Source of the DNA: Salinispora fenicalii
Lineage (GTDB): Bacteria > Actinomycetota > Actinomycetes > Mycobacteriales > Micromonosporaceae
NCBI RefSeq assembly: GCF_000514815.1
Contig: NZ_AZWQ01000028.1
Coordinates: 1-64,000 of the forward strand
DNA length: 64,000 nt
Direction: 5' to 3'
The notes under the pieces were generated by a model. It saw only the letters and a list, made by a program, of their open reading frames with translations, was not told the origin of the DNA and searched no databases. Below are positions 15,783-23,965 of the stretch, piece by piece; position 1 is the stretch's first letter, and each line of letters begins with the position of its first letter. Position numbers and translations under genes: made by a program.

Positions 15783-17627
15783 ATGACGGACGACCATGCT
15801 GCTGGCTTCCCCGACCAGCATCCCCCTCCGCACGGGTCGGACGGCAACGGTGACCAGGGCGAGACGGGCCCGGGCCGGCGGGCCGCTGGTCCGGTCCCGG
15901 CGCCCGCGCCACCGCCGAGTGGCCCGCACGCCAGCGAGGCGGCCGGCGGCGAACCGGCGCACCGCCCACGCAGCACCGACCCGCTCGAGCTGGGCTTCAC
16001 CCCACGCAAACCGGTGCCGTGGCTGGCGCCGCTCCTGCTGATTCGGACCGGTCTCCGGACGCTGCTCGCACTGCTGTTCGGCGCCTACCTGGACAAACGG
16101 GAACTACAGCACACCTTCGACGCGACGGTGACCCGGCAAGTCGGGCCGGACGGTGGGCTCTGGCTGGACTACGTCGCCGACCTTGGTGATGGCTTCGACG
16201 CCACATACTCGGTGGCGTACCTGCTGGCCCAGCGGGAGCTGACGGTGGACGGGCACCGACTGCCCCGGGCGCAGGTACTAGTGATGGGGGGTGATCAGGT
16301 CTACCCGTCGGCGGCCTTCGACACATATGAGGACCGGTGCAAGGGCCCTTACCAAGCGGCGTTGCCGGTCACCCCACCCGAACAGCCCACGCTCTTCGCG
16401 ATCCCGGGCAACCACGACTGGTACGACGGCCTCACCGCGTTCCTGCGCCTCTTCGTCCGGTCCCGGGATCGACACTTCGGCGGCTGGAACACCGCGCAGT
16501 CCCGGTCGTACTTCGCGGTGGAGTTGCCGGCGGACTGGTGGTTGTTCGGCCTGGATGAGCAGTCTGGCTCATACCTGGACGACCCGCAGCTCAGCTACTT
16601 CGACTCGGTGGCGGAGCGGCTGGGGCCGCAGAGCCGGGTGATCCTGGCCGTCCCGATGCCGACCTGGGTCAAGGCCACCACGAAAGACCCCTCGGCGTAC
16701 GACTCGATCGACTACTTCATTCGCACCATCGTCGCGCCGACCGGGGCCCAGGTACGCCTGCTCATCTCCGGCGATCACCACCACTACGCCCGTTACGTGG
16801 GGCCGGACCGTCAGCTGATCACCTGTGGTGGCGGCGGCGCGTACCTCTATCCGACGCACCTGTTGCCCCAGCGCATCGAGGTCCCGCCGAAGGAGACGCT
16901 GGCGCGGCGGGCGAGCGCCCCGCACTCCTACGAACTGGCGGGATGCTACCCGGAGGCGGCGCAGTCCCGACGGTACGCCTGGGGCATCTTCCCGCGGCTG
17001 CCGTGGCGCAACCGGGGCTTCGCCACGCTGCTCGGCGCCTTCTACACGCTGCTGATCCTGTCGATGGTCGGCGTATGCACAACCCACAACGACACCCAGC
17101 TACGACTGTTCAGCGTTCCGTTGGTGGCGATGCTGCTGGTGACCCTGACCGCGACGGTCCTTTTCGCCGAGGCGCCCGGTGCCATGCAACGACGGCTCCG
17201 GCACTGGCTGCTCGGCCTGGGGCACGGCCTGGCCCACCTGGGATTGGCGGCCGCCGGCACCTGGCTATGGTTGGCGCTGCCGTTCCACGACTGGCCGTGG
17301 CCGTTGTCGGTGATCACCGCGGCCATCTTCTTCGGCTCGGTGGGCGGGCTGGCGGCCAGCCAGCTGGTGGCGGCGTACCTCCTGGTGGCGAGCGCCTTCG
17401 GGGTCAACGGCAATGAGCTCTTCGCCGGGCAGGGGATCGAGGACTCGAAGGGCTTTATCCGCATGCGCATCACCCCGGACGGGACGCTGACGATCTACCC
17501 GATCGGGGTGGATCGGGTGAGCCGTCACTGGCTAATCAACCCCGACCACTCCGCCGAATCGTCATGGCTGGTCCCGCATACCCCGCTGAAGCCCCGCCTG
17601 GCCGAGCCCCCGGTGGTCCTGCACTGA
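15783..17627 (+). CDS. Membrane-anchored calcineurin-like metallophosphoesterase
   Basis: 614 residues. A Pro/Gly-rich, probably disordered N-terminus of about 70 residues is followed by one hydrophobic segment (LAPLLLIRTGLRTLLALLFG). The phosphoesterase domain shows DLGDGFDATYS, the metal motifs MGGDQVYPS and GNHDWYDG, and ISGDHHHYARY near residue 325. Three to five membrane segments follow (about residues 415-545), ending in a soluble tail. The residues for a two-metal centre are therefore present. Relatives hydrolyse phosphoesters, but the substrate is unknown. It is the first core gene after the tRNA-linked island. Confidence 0.82.
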   Translation: MTDDHAAGFPDQHPPPHGSDGNGDQGETGPGRRAAGPVPAPAPPPSGPHASEAAGGEPAHRPRSTDPLELGFTPRKPVPWLAPLLLIRTGLRTLLALLFGAYLDKRELQHTFDATVTRQVGPDGGLWLDYVADLGDGFDATYSVAYLLAQRELTVDGHRLPRAQVLVMGGDQVYPSAAFDTYEDRCKGPYQAALPVTPPEQPTLFAIPGNHDWYDGLTAFLRLFVRSRDRHFGGWNTAQSRSYFAVELPADWWLFGLDEQSGSYLDDPQLSYFDSVAERLGPQSRVILAVPMPTWVKATTKDPSAYDSIDYFIRTIVAPTGAQVRLLISGDHHHYARYVGPDRQLITCGGGGAYLYPTHLLPQRIEVPPKETLARRASAPHSYELAGCYPEAAQSRRYAWGIFPRLPWRNRGFATLLGAFYTLLILSMVGVCTTHNDTQLRLFSVPLVAMLLVTLTATVLFAEAPGAMQRRLRHWLLGLGHGLAHLGLAAAGTWLWLALPFHDWPWPLSVITAAIFFGSVGGLAASQLVAAYLLVASAFGVNGNELFAGQGIEDSKGFIRMRITPDGTLTIYPIGVDRVSRHWLINPDHSAESSWLVPHTPLKPRLAEPPVVLH

Positions 17628-17690
17628 GCCACCGGCCGCCGCTCACGGAGGCAGCCGTAGTCGCAGCCGGTTCCAGCCGCGGTCGTAGTC

Positions 17691-17776
17691 GCGCCGCGGT
17701 AGCGCTCAGCCGCGGTAGCCGCGCCGCGGTAGCGCTCAGCCGCGGTAGCCGCGCCGCGGTAGCGCTCAGCCGCGGT
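17691..17776. repeat. 30-bp perfect tandem repeat
   Basis: The unit AGCGCTCAGCCGCGGTAGCC plus GCGCCGCGGT is found at 17701-17730 and 17731-17760. Partial copies flank it on both sides, about 2.9 copies in all. It occupies the gap between the phosphoesterase stop codon and the 3' end of the PSP1 gene. Confidence 0.85.
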
Positions 17777-17781
17777 CGCGC

Positions 17782-18615
17782 TCAGCCGTGGTCGCGCGCC
17801 TCGTACGCCTGGCGCGATCCGCAGACGTCGGAGAGCGCGCATCGTCGGGTGGATCCGTCGGCAATCTGCCGGACGGTGACCGTCTCGCTCGGGGGATGGC
17901 GGGACACGACCTTCGCTGTGCCCGCTGGTGTCTCGACTCGCTGACCCGAGGCGGGGTAGGCACCGCTGTCGGAGTACAGCGGATGCTCAAACTTGAGGCA
18001 GCACATCAGTCGGCCGCACGCGCCGGAGATGCGCAGCGGGTTGAGGGGCAGATCCTGGTCCTTGGCCATCCGGATGGTCACCGGCTCGAAGTCGGTGAGG
18101 AAGGTGGCGCAGCACAGGTCCCGCCCGCAGGAGCCGATGCCGCCCTGCACCCGGGCCGAGTCGCGGGCGGAGAGCTGACGCAGCTCGACCCGGCAGTGCA
18201 GGGTCGCGCCGAGGTCCCGGACCAGCGCCCGGAAGTCCACCCGGTGCGGGGCGGTGAAGTAGATCGTGCTTCGCTCGCCGCCCTCCGTCGCACCGCGCAC
18301 GTGGTCCACGGCGACCACCTTCATCGGCAGGTCGTGCTCCCGGATCAGGCGTTTCGCCGCGACCTTCGCCTCGGCTCTGCGCCGGCGCAGCAGCTCGTCA
18401 CGGCGCAGATCTTCCGCCTGGGCCAGCCCGGCCAGGCGGGGGAATCCCTCGGTGTCGTCGGAGGTCCACTGGGCGGCCCAGACGCACTCGGCCACCTCCG
18501 GCCCCTCGTCGGTGGGGACCAGCACCTTGTCGCCGACCTGAGGCCGAAACTCGCCCGGATCGAGGTAGTAGAGGCGCCCGTACCGGTTGAAGCTGACCGC
18601 GCAGAGCATGCCCAT
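17782..18615 (-). CDS. PSP1-domain protein (RicT/YaaT family)
   Basis: 277 residues covering the whole PSP1 family. The N-terminal part has MLCAVSFNRYGRLYYLDPG, the middle GEERSTIYFTAPHRVDFRAL and LGATLHCRVELRQL. The Cys-rich core is GSCGRDLCCATFL and GACGRLMCCLKFEHPLY (residues about 165-215). In Bacillus the homologue RicT (YaaT) works with RicA/RicF in an Fe-S-containing complex affecting RNA processing and sporulation, and these cysteines are the ones linked to cluster binding. No RicA or RicF homologue is visible nearby. Two in-frame ATGs (18615, 18609) follow GGTGAGGGT, so either may be used. Confidence 0.88.
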   Translation of the reverse strand: MGMLCAVSFNRYGRLYYLDPGEFRPQVGDKVLVPTDEGPEVAECVWAAQWTSDDTEGFPRLAGLAQAEDLRRDELLRRRRAEAKVAAKRLIREHDLPMKVVAVDHVRGATEGGERSTIYFTAPHRVDFRALVRDLGATLHCRVELRQLSARDSARVQGGIGSCGRDLCCATFLTDFEPVTIRMAKDQDLPLNPLRISGACGRLMCCLKFEHPLYSDSGAYPASGQRVETPAGTAKVVSRHPPSETVTVRQIADGSTRRCALSDVCGSRQAYEARDHG

Positions 18616-18678
18616 ACCCTCACCCTACGTCGCTGTCGGGCCCGTCCTGGGCCGCTGCTCTCGGCCAGTGCACGGTGC

Positions 18679-19377
18679 TCACCAACCGACGTGGGTCGGG
18701 GTGTCGTACCGGGGCGTTGGGATAACCGGTGCCCGCCAGGGGGATTCGGCCAGGCTGGGCCCCCACTGCCGCAGCAGTGTCTCCACCCCGTCGTAGGCAG
18801 CGGAGAGCACCGCCAGCACCCGCGCGGCGATCTCGGCCGCCTCGACCTCCGCCGCGAGGTACGGCACCGAAACCGCGGGGGACTGCGAGGCCGTGAGGGA
18901 CGCCGACGTCGCGGCGACCACCGCCACCGCCTCGGCCGAGCCCAACACTCCGGCCAGGGTCCGGGCGAGCGTACGCCGGCTGCCCTCGATCCAGTCGGCG
19001 AGGGCGTCGGCGTAGCCGGCAGTTGACTCCAACCGCCCCACCAGGCTCTCCGGCCCCTCGTCGAGGTGGCTCAGCAGCGCCGCCCGGTACTCCCCGAAGG
19101 CGGTCGCGGCGGTGCCGGACCAGCGCACCGGTTCGGTGAGCGCGGCGGAGACCTCGTCATAGCCCCGGACCAGCTGACGCACCGACCGACCGGCATCGGC
19201 GAAGGCCACGGCGGGTAGCTCCAGGAAGCTCTGGACCGCCGCACCGGGAAGCACCTGCATGCGGCGCAGCAGCGGCCAGACCCGGTGCCCCTCCGGGGCG
19301 CCGGTGGCGAGCAAGGTGTCGACCCGACGCAGCAAGTCAAGGCCGGGCTCGGCGAGTCTGTCCAGTGGGTCCATCAT
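18679..19377 (-). CDS. ESX/WXG-like helical protein of unknown function
   Basis: 232 residues, rich in Ala, Leu and Glu and mainly helical. Its middle has VRWSGTAATAFGEYRAAL, a W-x-G turn between two helices as in WXG100 proteins. The C-terminal helix is followed by a Pro-rich tail. The ATG at 19377 overlaps the stop of the upstream gene (ATGA), so the two are translationally coupled. Together with the next two genes it forms a cassette of two helical proteins and a YbaB-like protein. Such cassettes are frequent in Micromonosporaceae. A type VII secretion link is an inference; no secretion ATPase is nearby. Confidence 0.6.
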   Translation of the reverse strand: MMDPLDRLAEPGLDLLRRVDTLLATGAPEGHRVWPLLRRMQVLPGAAVQSFLELPAVAFADAGRSVRQLVRGYDEVSAALTEPVRWSGTAATAFGEYRAALLSHLDEGPESLVGRLESTAGYADALADWIEGSRRTLARTLAGVLGSAEAVAVVAATSASLTASQSPAVSVPYLAAEVEAAEIAARVLAVLSAAYDGVETLLRQWGPSLAESPWRAPVIPTPRYDTPTHVGW

Positions 19378-19679
19378 GTCTCCCCCAGGAACTGCCAACG
19401 AGCGTCCTGGTCGGCCTCGACATAGTTGTCGGCGGCGGACCGGACAGCGGCTGCCACGGCGGCCAGCCGCTGGGCAGCCAGGCGGGCCTCGCGGGCACGG
19501 TCACCGGTGGCGGCCGTCCACTGCCGGTGCAGGGCCCGGCCGAGCTCGCCGGGACGCCCCGCCGCATCGCCGCCGAAGGCGACTGCCGGCGGATCAGTGG
19601 CCAGCGCAGCCTGGGAGAGGTTGGCCAGGGTATCGCTCGCCGCCTCCAGCCGAACGGCGAGGGAGCGCAACGCCTCCAT
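19374..19679 (-). CDS. Small ESX-like helical protein
   Basis: 101 residues, nearly all helical, with LRSLAVRLEAASDTLANLSQ at the start and AADNYVEADQDARW near the end. It resembles proteins of the WXG100/ESX superfamily in size and in the helical hairpin pattern, although the WXG tripeptide itself is absent (HRQWTAATGD occupies that place). It starts directly after the upstream YbaB-like gene (TGAATG) and overlaps the downstream one by four bases, a tight operon. I cannot assign a function. Confidence 0.6.
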   Translation of the reverse strand: MEALRSLAVRLEAASDTLANLSQAALATDPPAVAFGGDAAGRPGELGRALHRQWTAATGDRAREARLAAQRLAAVAAAVRSAADNYVEADQDARWQFLGET

Positions 19680-20009
19680 TCAAGCCCCCGTGAGCGGACG
19701 GTAGGCGGTGAAGGTCTCGTTGTGCAGCTTTTCCCGCGCCCACTGCGCGGCATCGGCTGCGGCGGCCACCGCTGCCTGCACGGACCCGGCGACGTCACGG
19801 GGTTGGCGGTTCTGCAACGTGCCGAGGAACCGCACGTCGGTGATCCGCCCCGCCGCGGTGACCACCACCTCGACCAGCCCGTCCGGCGAGCGAACCGTGA
19901 CCTCAACCGTCCTCACCGCCTGGTCGAACTCGGCCTGTAGGGACTCGATCCGGCGGTAGCGCCGCACCGCCTCCTCAATCCAGGCCTCGTCGATCTCCCC
20001 CGGCGGCAT
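19680..20009 (-). CDS. YbaB/EbfC-family protein
   Basis: 109 residues with the YbaB pattern: an N-terminal helix (RYRRIESLQAEFDQAVRTVEV), the strand pair DGLVEVVVTAAGRITDVRFL, and a C-terminal helix (VAGSVQAAVAAAADAAQWAREKL). Classical YbaB/EbfC proteins bind DNA as dimers. In actinomycetes, diverged copies occur beside ESX-like genes, as here, where the role may differ. It has a good ribosome binding site (GGAGGACGCCG-ATG) and leads the three-gene cassette. It is separate from the dnaX-recR type YbaB locus. Confidence 0.75.
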   Translation of the reverse strand: MPPGEIDEAWIEEAVRRYRRIESLQAEFDQAVRTVEVTVRSPDGLVEVVVTAAGRITDVRFLGTLQNRQPRDVAGSVQAAVAAAADAAQWAREKLHNETFTAYRPLTGA

Positions 20010-20140
20010 CGGCGTCCTCCCGCACTGGCATAACTCAGCGTCGCCCCCGCGTCACCATGGCACACCGGACCGTACCGCACCGAAGTGGAATGTGTCGATG
20101 CTGTGGAACAGTCCCGCCGGCAGGGCAAGAGGCCGTCTGG

Positions 20141-21496
20141 TCAGCCCTTCCAGAGGGCGAGCATCATCGCCTCGACGGCGATCCGGGGCTTGACGTTCGC
20201 CTCGATCGCGGCCCGGCAGGCCAGGACCGCCTCCAGGCGACGCAGCGCGCCGTCGGCATCCCACTTGCGCGCCCCCGCCTCAGCGACCGCGGCAGTGTCG
20301 GTGTGTACCGGTTCGACCGGAGCGTCCAGCGCCATCGTGAGTGCGTCGCGGTAGAAGCCGGCGAGGTCCACCAGCGCCCGGTCCAGGGCATCCCGCTGCG
20401 CCCGAGTGGCCCGGGACTTCTGCCGCCGCTCCAGCTCCTTGACCTGACCAGCGGCGCCCCGAAACGCGCTGGCCGCTCGCCGGCCGGTGCCGCCCGCGCC
20501 GAGAGCCGTCTCCAACGCGGCCCGTTCGGCGGCGTCGGTGTCTGCCACCAACGCCGCGGCCTCCGCCTCGGCGGCTCCGATCAGTGCGGCGGCGGCATCG
20601 ATCGCCGCACCCACCCCGGTGAGCTGACGGGGTACCGCGAGCACCGCCTCCCGGCGGGTACGCGCCTGTGGGTCCCGGGCCAGCCGCCGGGCCCGCCCGA
20701 CGTGCCCCTGGGCCGCGGCGGCCGCCCAGTCCGCCACGTCGGGCTCGACGCCATCCCGCCGAACGAGCACCTCGGCGACCGCCGCCGGCGCGGGCTGCCG
20801 CAGGGGTACGACCCGGCAGCGCGACCGGATGGTCACCGAGATGTCGTCGGGGTGGATGGACGGCGCGCAGAGCAGGAAGACCGTTCGCGGGGGCGGCTCC
20901 TCCACCGCCTTCAACAGGGCGTTGCCGGCGGCCTCGGTAAGCCGGTCCGCGTCCTCGATGACCACCACCTGCCACCGCCCGCCGGAGGGGGTACTGGCGG
21001 CGCGGAGCACCAGGGCGCGCATCTCGTTGACGCCGATGGAGAGCCCCTCTGGTACCACCAGCCGGACATCGGCGTGGGTGCCGGCCATCGTGGTGTGGCA
21101 GCCGGCGCAGGTGCCGCAGCCACTGCCATCCTCGCACTGGAGAGCGGCGGCGAAGGCTCGCGCGGCGACCGACCGACCCGACCCGGGCGGCCCGGTGAAG
21201 ATCCAGGCGTGCGTCATCCCCGCCCCCGGTTCACGCTCCGCCGGCTCGGCCGCACCGGCCTGCCCCGGGTCGCTCCCGGCGGCGGGAGCCGAGTCGCCAC
21301 CAGGGGCCGGATCCGGATCGCCACCGGAGATCGGAGCCGCGTCGCCACCAGAGGTGGGAGGCGGGTCAGCCGAGTCGGTCTGAGCCGCCAGATCGGGCCG
21401 CCCGGCACGGAGCACGGCGGCGGCGTCTGCGGCGGCCCGCCGCAGCACGTCCACCGCCTCGCCCTGGCCGACCAGGTCGGCGAAGACGCCTGACAT
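20141..21496 (-). CDS. holB: DNA polymerase III subunit delta'
   Basis: 451 residues. The clamp-loader ATPase start (FADLVGQGEAVDVL) is followed, unusually, by a low-complexity Gly/Ala/Asp/Pro insert (about residues 38-92) before the Walker A region FTGPPGSGRSVAARAF. Further motifs are the zinc ligands C-x8-C-x2-C-x2-C in CEDGSGCGTCAGCH, the DADRLTEAAGNALLKAVEEPP region, and SVTIRSRCR. It loads the beta clamp with delta, tau and delta'. Its ATG overlaps the tmk stop (TGATG), so it is coupled to the upstream tmk fusion gene. The tmk-holB pair is standard in bacteria. Confidence 0.92.
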   Translation of the reverse strand: MSGVFADLVGQGEAVDVLRRAAADAAAVLRAGRPDLAAQTDSADPPPTSGGDAAPISGGDPDPAPGGDSAPAAGSDPGQAGAAEPAEREPGAGMTHAWIFTGPPGSGRSVAARAFAAALQCEDGSGCGTCAGCHTTMAGTHADVRLVVPEGLSIGVNEMRALVLRAASTPSGGRWQVVVIEDADRLTEAAGNALLKAVEEPPPRTVFLLCAPSIHPDDISVTIRSRCRVVPLRQPAPAAVAEVLVRRDGVEPDVADWAAAAAQGHVGRARRLARDPQARTRREAVLAVPRQLTGVGAAIDAAAALIGAAEAEAAALVADTDAAERAALETALGAGGTGRRAASAFRGAAGQVKELERRQKSRATRAQRDALDRALVDLAGFYRDALTMALDAPVEPVHTDTAAVAEAGARKWDADGALRRLEAVLACRAAIEANVKPRIAVEAMMLALWKG

Positions 21497-23781
21497 CAGG
21501 TCCGACGCTCCATCGTCACCAGCTTCGGGTCGGATAACTCGGAGTGGACCGCGGCGTCCGGCCCGCTCCCCGCCGGCGGGTTCTGCCTACTCACCGTGGG
21601 TGCGTTCGCCGCTGGCCCACTCACCGCCGGCGGGTTCGGTCCGCCGGCCTGGGCGCCGAGCAGTTCGGTGACCCGCCGAGCCACCTCGTCACCGATCTCG
21701 TCGGTTGGCCGGGCGGCATCCAGCACCAGGTAGCGCTTCGGATCGGCGGCGGCAAGGTCGAGGAACGCGTACCGGACCCGTTCGTGGAAGCTGACCGACT
21801 CGGCCTCCAGGTGGTCGGGGGGCCCGCTCCGGGCAGCCACCCGGGATAGCCCGGCATGCGGATCAATGTCCAGGAGCACCACCAGGTCGGGCTTGAGCCC
21901 ACCGGTCGCCCAGGAGGAGAGCCACGAGACCTCGTCAACGGGGAGCGTCCGCCCCGCGCCCTGGTAGGCCAGGGATGAGTCGATGTAGCGGTCGCTCGCT
22001 ACGACGGCGCCCCGGAGCAGCGCCGGCCGCACCACGGTGGCCACGTGATGGGCCCGGTCGGCGGCGTAGAGCAGCGCCTCGGCGCGGGGGGAGGGCACCT
22101 CGGAACCCGGCTGGCCGAGCAGCAGGGACCGGATTCGCTCGCCGACCCCGGTGGCGCCGGGCTCGCGGGTGACCACCACATCCCGCCCCTGGTCCCGCAG
22201 TTGCGCGGCGAGCAGGGCGAGCTGGGTGGACTTGCCGGCTCCCTCGCCCCCCTCGAAGACCACGAACAGCCCAGCGGAGGCGAACGGCTCGGCCGGCGTC
22301 AGCGGTCGCCCGCGCATCGAACCCCACAGGTCGGCCAGGACGGGAACGCCCTTCTTGTCGTCCATCTGCCCGAACGCACTGACTCCAGCGAAGATGCCCG
22401 CCAACCCCGCGGCGAGCAGCAGCAGCCGGGTAGACGAGATCGAGATCCCCAGATTGGCGATTTCGAAGCGGCGGGAGCCACCAACCCCGGCGAGCAGGCT
22501 ACTCAGCGCGATGGCCAGGATCAGCACCAGCCGGGTACCGATCTGCACCACCGCGAAGACCCGCCCCCGCACCTCGTCGGCGATCTCGCCACCGAGCAGC
22601 GTGGTGCCGGCGAGGAAGGCCATGCCAGCGCCCGCGCCGACCAGGACCGCACCCACCATCGCCATGGAGAGGTGGATGGCGAAGGCCAGGGTCATCACCG
22701 CGGCGCTGGCGAGCACGATGCTCATGCCGAACCAGCGCCGCCGGGACATCTCCTTGACGATCATCGGGCCGAGCCCGATGCCGATCGACAGGCCGATGAA
22801 GATGGCCCCGAACAACAGGTAGAAGGCGGCGTCACCGGCACCGAGCGAGTTGGCGAAGAAGCGGGCCGTGCCGATCACGATGCCACCGCCGGCGAAAGCG
22901 CCGAAGATGCCCAGCACCAGACCCCGGACCAGCGGGGTCTGGCCGATGAACCGCCAGCCGTCCTTGAACTGGCGCAGCATGCTCTGCTCGGTCTGGTCCC
23001 GCTCGGCAGCGGGGCCCTGGCTGATCTCCCGGATGCCGTACGCGACCACCACGGCGGTGGCGAGCCGGGAGAGCGCGTTGAACCAGAGCGCGAGCTGGGC
23101 CGGCTCGGCCCAGTCCGGGGCGGTACCACCGGTGGCGGCCCGGACCACGCCGTCCAGTGCGGCGAGGACGATCGCCGCGACGACCGGGGTGAGGCCGTAC
23201 GTGGTGATCAGCGTGAGCTGGTTGGCCGCTTCGAGCCGGGCCCGCGGGATCAGGTTCGGGACCGCGGCCTCCTTGGCCGGAATCCAGAGCAGGGTGATCG
23301 ACTCGATCAGGAACGTGGCGATCGTGGCCCACCCGACCACCACCGCGCCGCTCGCGCCCAGGACGGCGACCAGCGGAATCGAGGCGAAGAGCAGGAACCG
23401 CAGCAGGTCGCAGATGACCATCGTCCAGCGGCGGTCGAACCGGTCGGCGAAGACGCCGGCGACCGGGCCGAGGACCAGCGCCGGCAGCAGCCGGATCGCG
23501 ATGACCGTGCCGAACGCCGCGCCCTTGGCGGTGCTTCCCTCTACCTGAGAGGCGGCGAAGACGGAGGTGGCGAGCAGGCCGAACCAGTCACCGAACGAGG
23601 CGGCACCGAGCACGATCCAGAGCCGCCGGAAGGGGCGGATGCGCAGGACCGAACGGATCGCGGCATAGCCCGAGTGGTCGGGTTGGCTAGCCGGCGCCGC
23701 GGTCCCGGACGGGCCCGCCGGTCCGGATCCGGCGGCGGATGACGAACCCTTGGCCGACTCGCCGTTCTGCTGGCTTTTGAT
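21496..23781 (-). CDS. tmk: MFS transporter-thymidylate kinase fusion
   Basis: The first part (about residues 45-470) has twelve hydrophobic segments of an MFS-like permease (FADRFDRRWTMV loop). The last third is a complete dTMP kinase: FEGGEGAGKST (P-loop), VVTREPGATG, ASDRYIDSSLAYQGAGR, PDLVVLLDID, and a Pro-rich tail. It phosphorylates dTMP to dTDP; the role of the membrane half is unknown, but the fusion is known from other actinomycetes. The first conventional start is the GTG at 23613. However, family-like sequence (IRSVLRIRPFRRLWIV) lies before it in frame. The only well-placed ribosome binding site, GGAGG, stands seven bases before an ATC at 23781, which I take as the likely start. 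Confidence 0.85.
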   Translation of the reverse strand: MKSQQNGESAKGSSSAAGSGPAGPSGTAAPASQPDHSGYAAIRSVLRIRPFRRLWIVLGAASFGDWFGLLATSVFAASQVEGSTAKGAAFGTVIAIRLLPALVLGPVAGVFADRFDRRWTMVICDLLRFLLFASIPLVAVLGASGAVVVGWATIATFLIESITLLWIPAKEAAVPNLIPRARLEAANQLTLITTYGLTPVVAAIVLAALDGVVRAATGGTAPDWAEPAQLALWFNALSRLATAVVVAYGIREISQGPAAERDQTEQSMLRQFKDGWRFIGQTPLVRGLVLGIFGAFAGGGIVIGTARFFANSLGAGDAAFYLLFGAIFIGLSIGIGLGPMIVKEMSRRRWFGMSIVLASAAVMTLAFAIHLSMAMVGAVLVGAGAGMAFLAGTTLLGGEIADEVRGRVFAVVQIGTRLVLILAIALSSLLAGVGGSRRFEIANLGISISSTRLLLLAAGLAGIFAGVSAFGQMDDKKGVPVLADLWGSMRGRPLTPAEPFASAGLFVVFEGGEGAGKSTQLALLAAQLRDQGRDVVVTREPGATGVGERIRSLLLGQPGSEVPSPRAEALLYAADRAHHVATVVRPALLRGAVVASDRYIDSSLAYQGAGRTLPVDEVSWLSSWATGGLKPDLVVLLDIDPHAGLSRVAARSGPPDHLEAESVSFHERVRYAFLDLAAADPKRYLVLDAARPTDEIGDEVARRVTELLGAQAGGPNPPAVSGPAANAPTVSRQNPPAGSGPDAAVHSELSDPKLVTMERRT

Positions 23782-23952
23782 GGCCGTACCTCCACGTGGC
23801 GACCCATTACTGGGCGGTCTCGGTGCAACACTCTAGCCCTGGCCCGATGGCATCCCGCTATGACATTCCCCTGCTCGCCGAGCCTAGGCAGGGGTGTCCA
23901 CCGCCCGCAGCCCGCCCGCGGCGAGGTGCTTGGGCATCGACCCCGGTGCGGC

Positions 23953-23958
23953 TAGCGT
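23953..23958 (+). promoter_or_regulatory. -10 box of a probable leaderless transcript
   Basis: TAGCGT, seven bases, then the GTG at 23966. Confidence 0.45.
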
Positions 23959-23965
23959 GCACCAC

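Noticed and set aside
17691..17776. CRISPR array
   Set aside because: The 30-bp units are directly adjacent with no spacers between them, and no cas genes are present.
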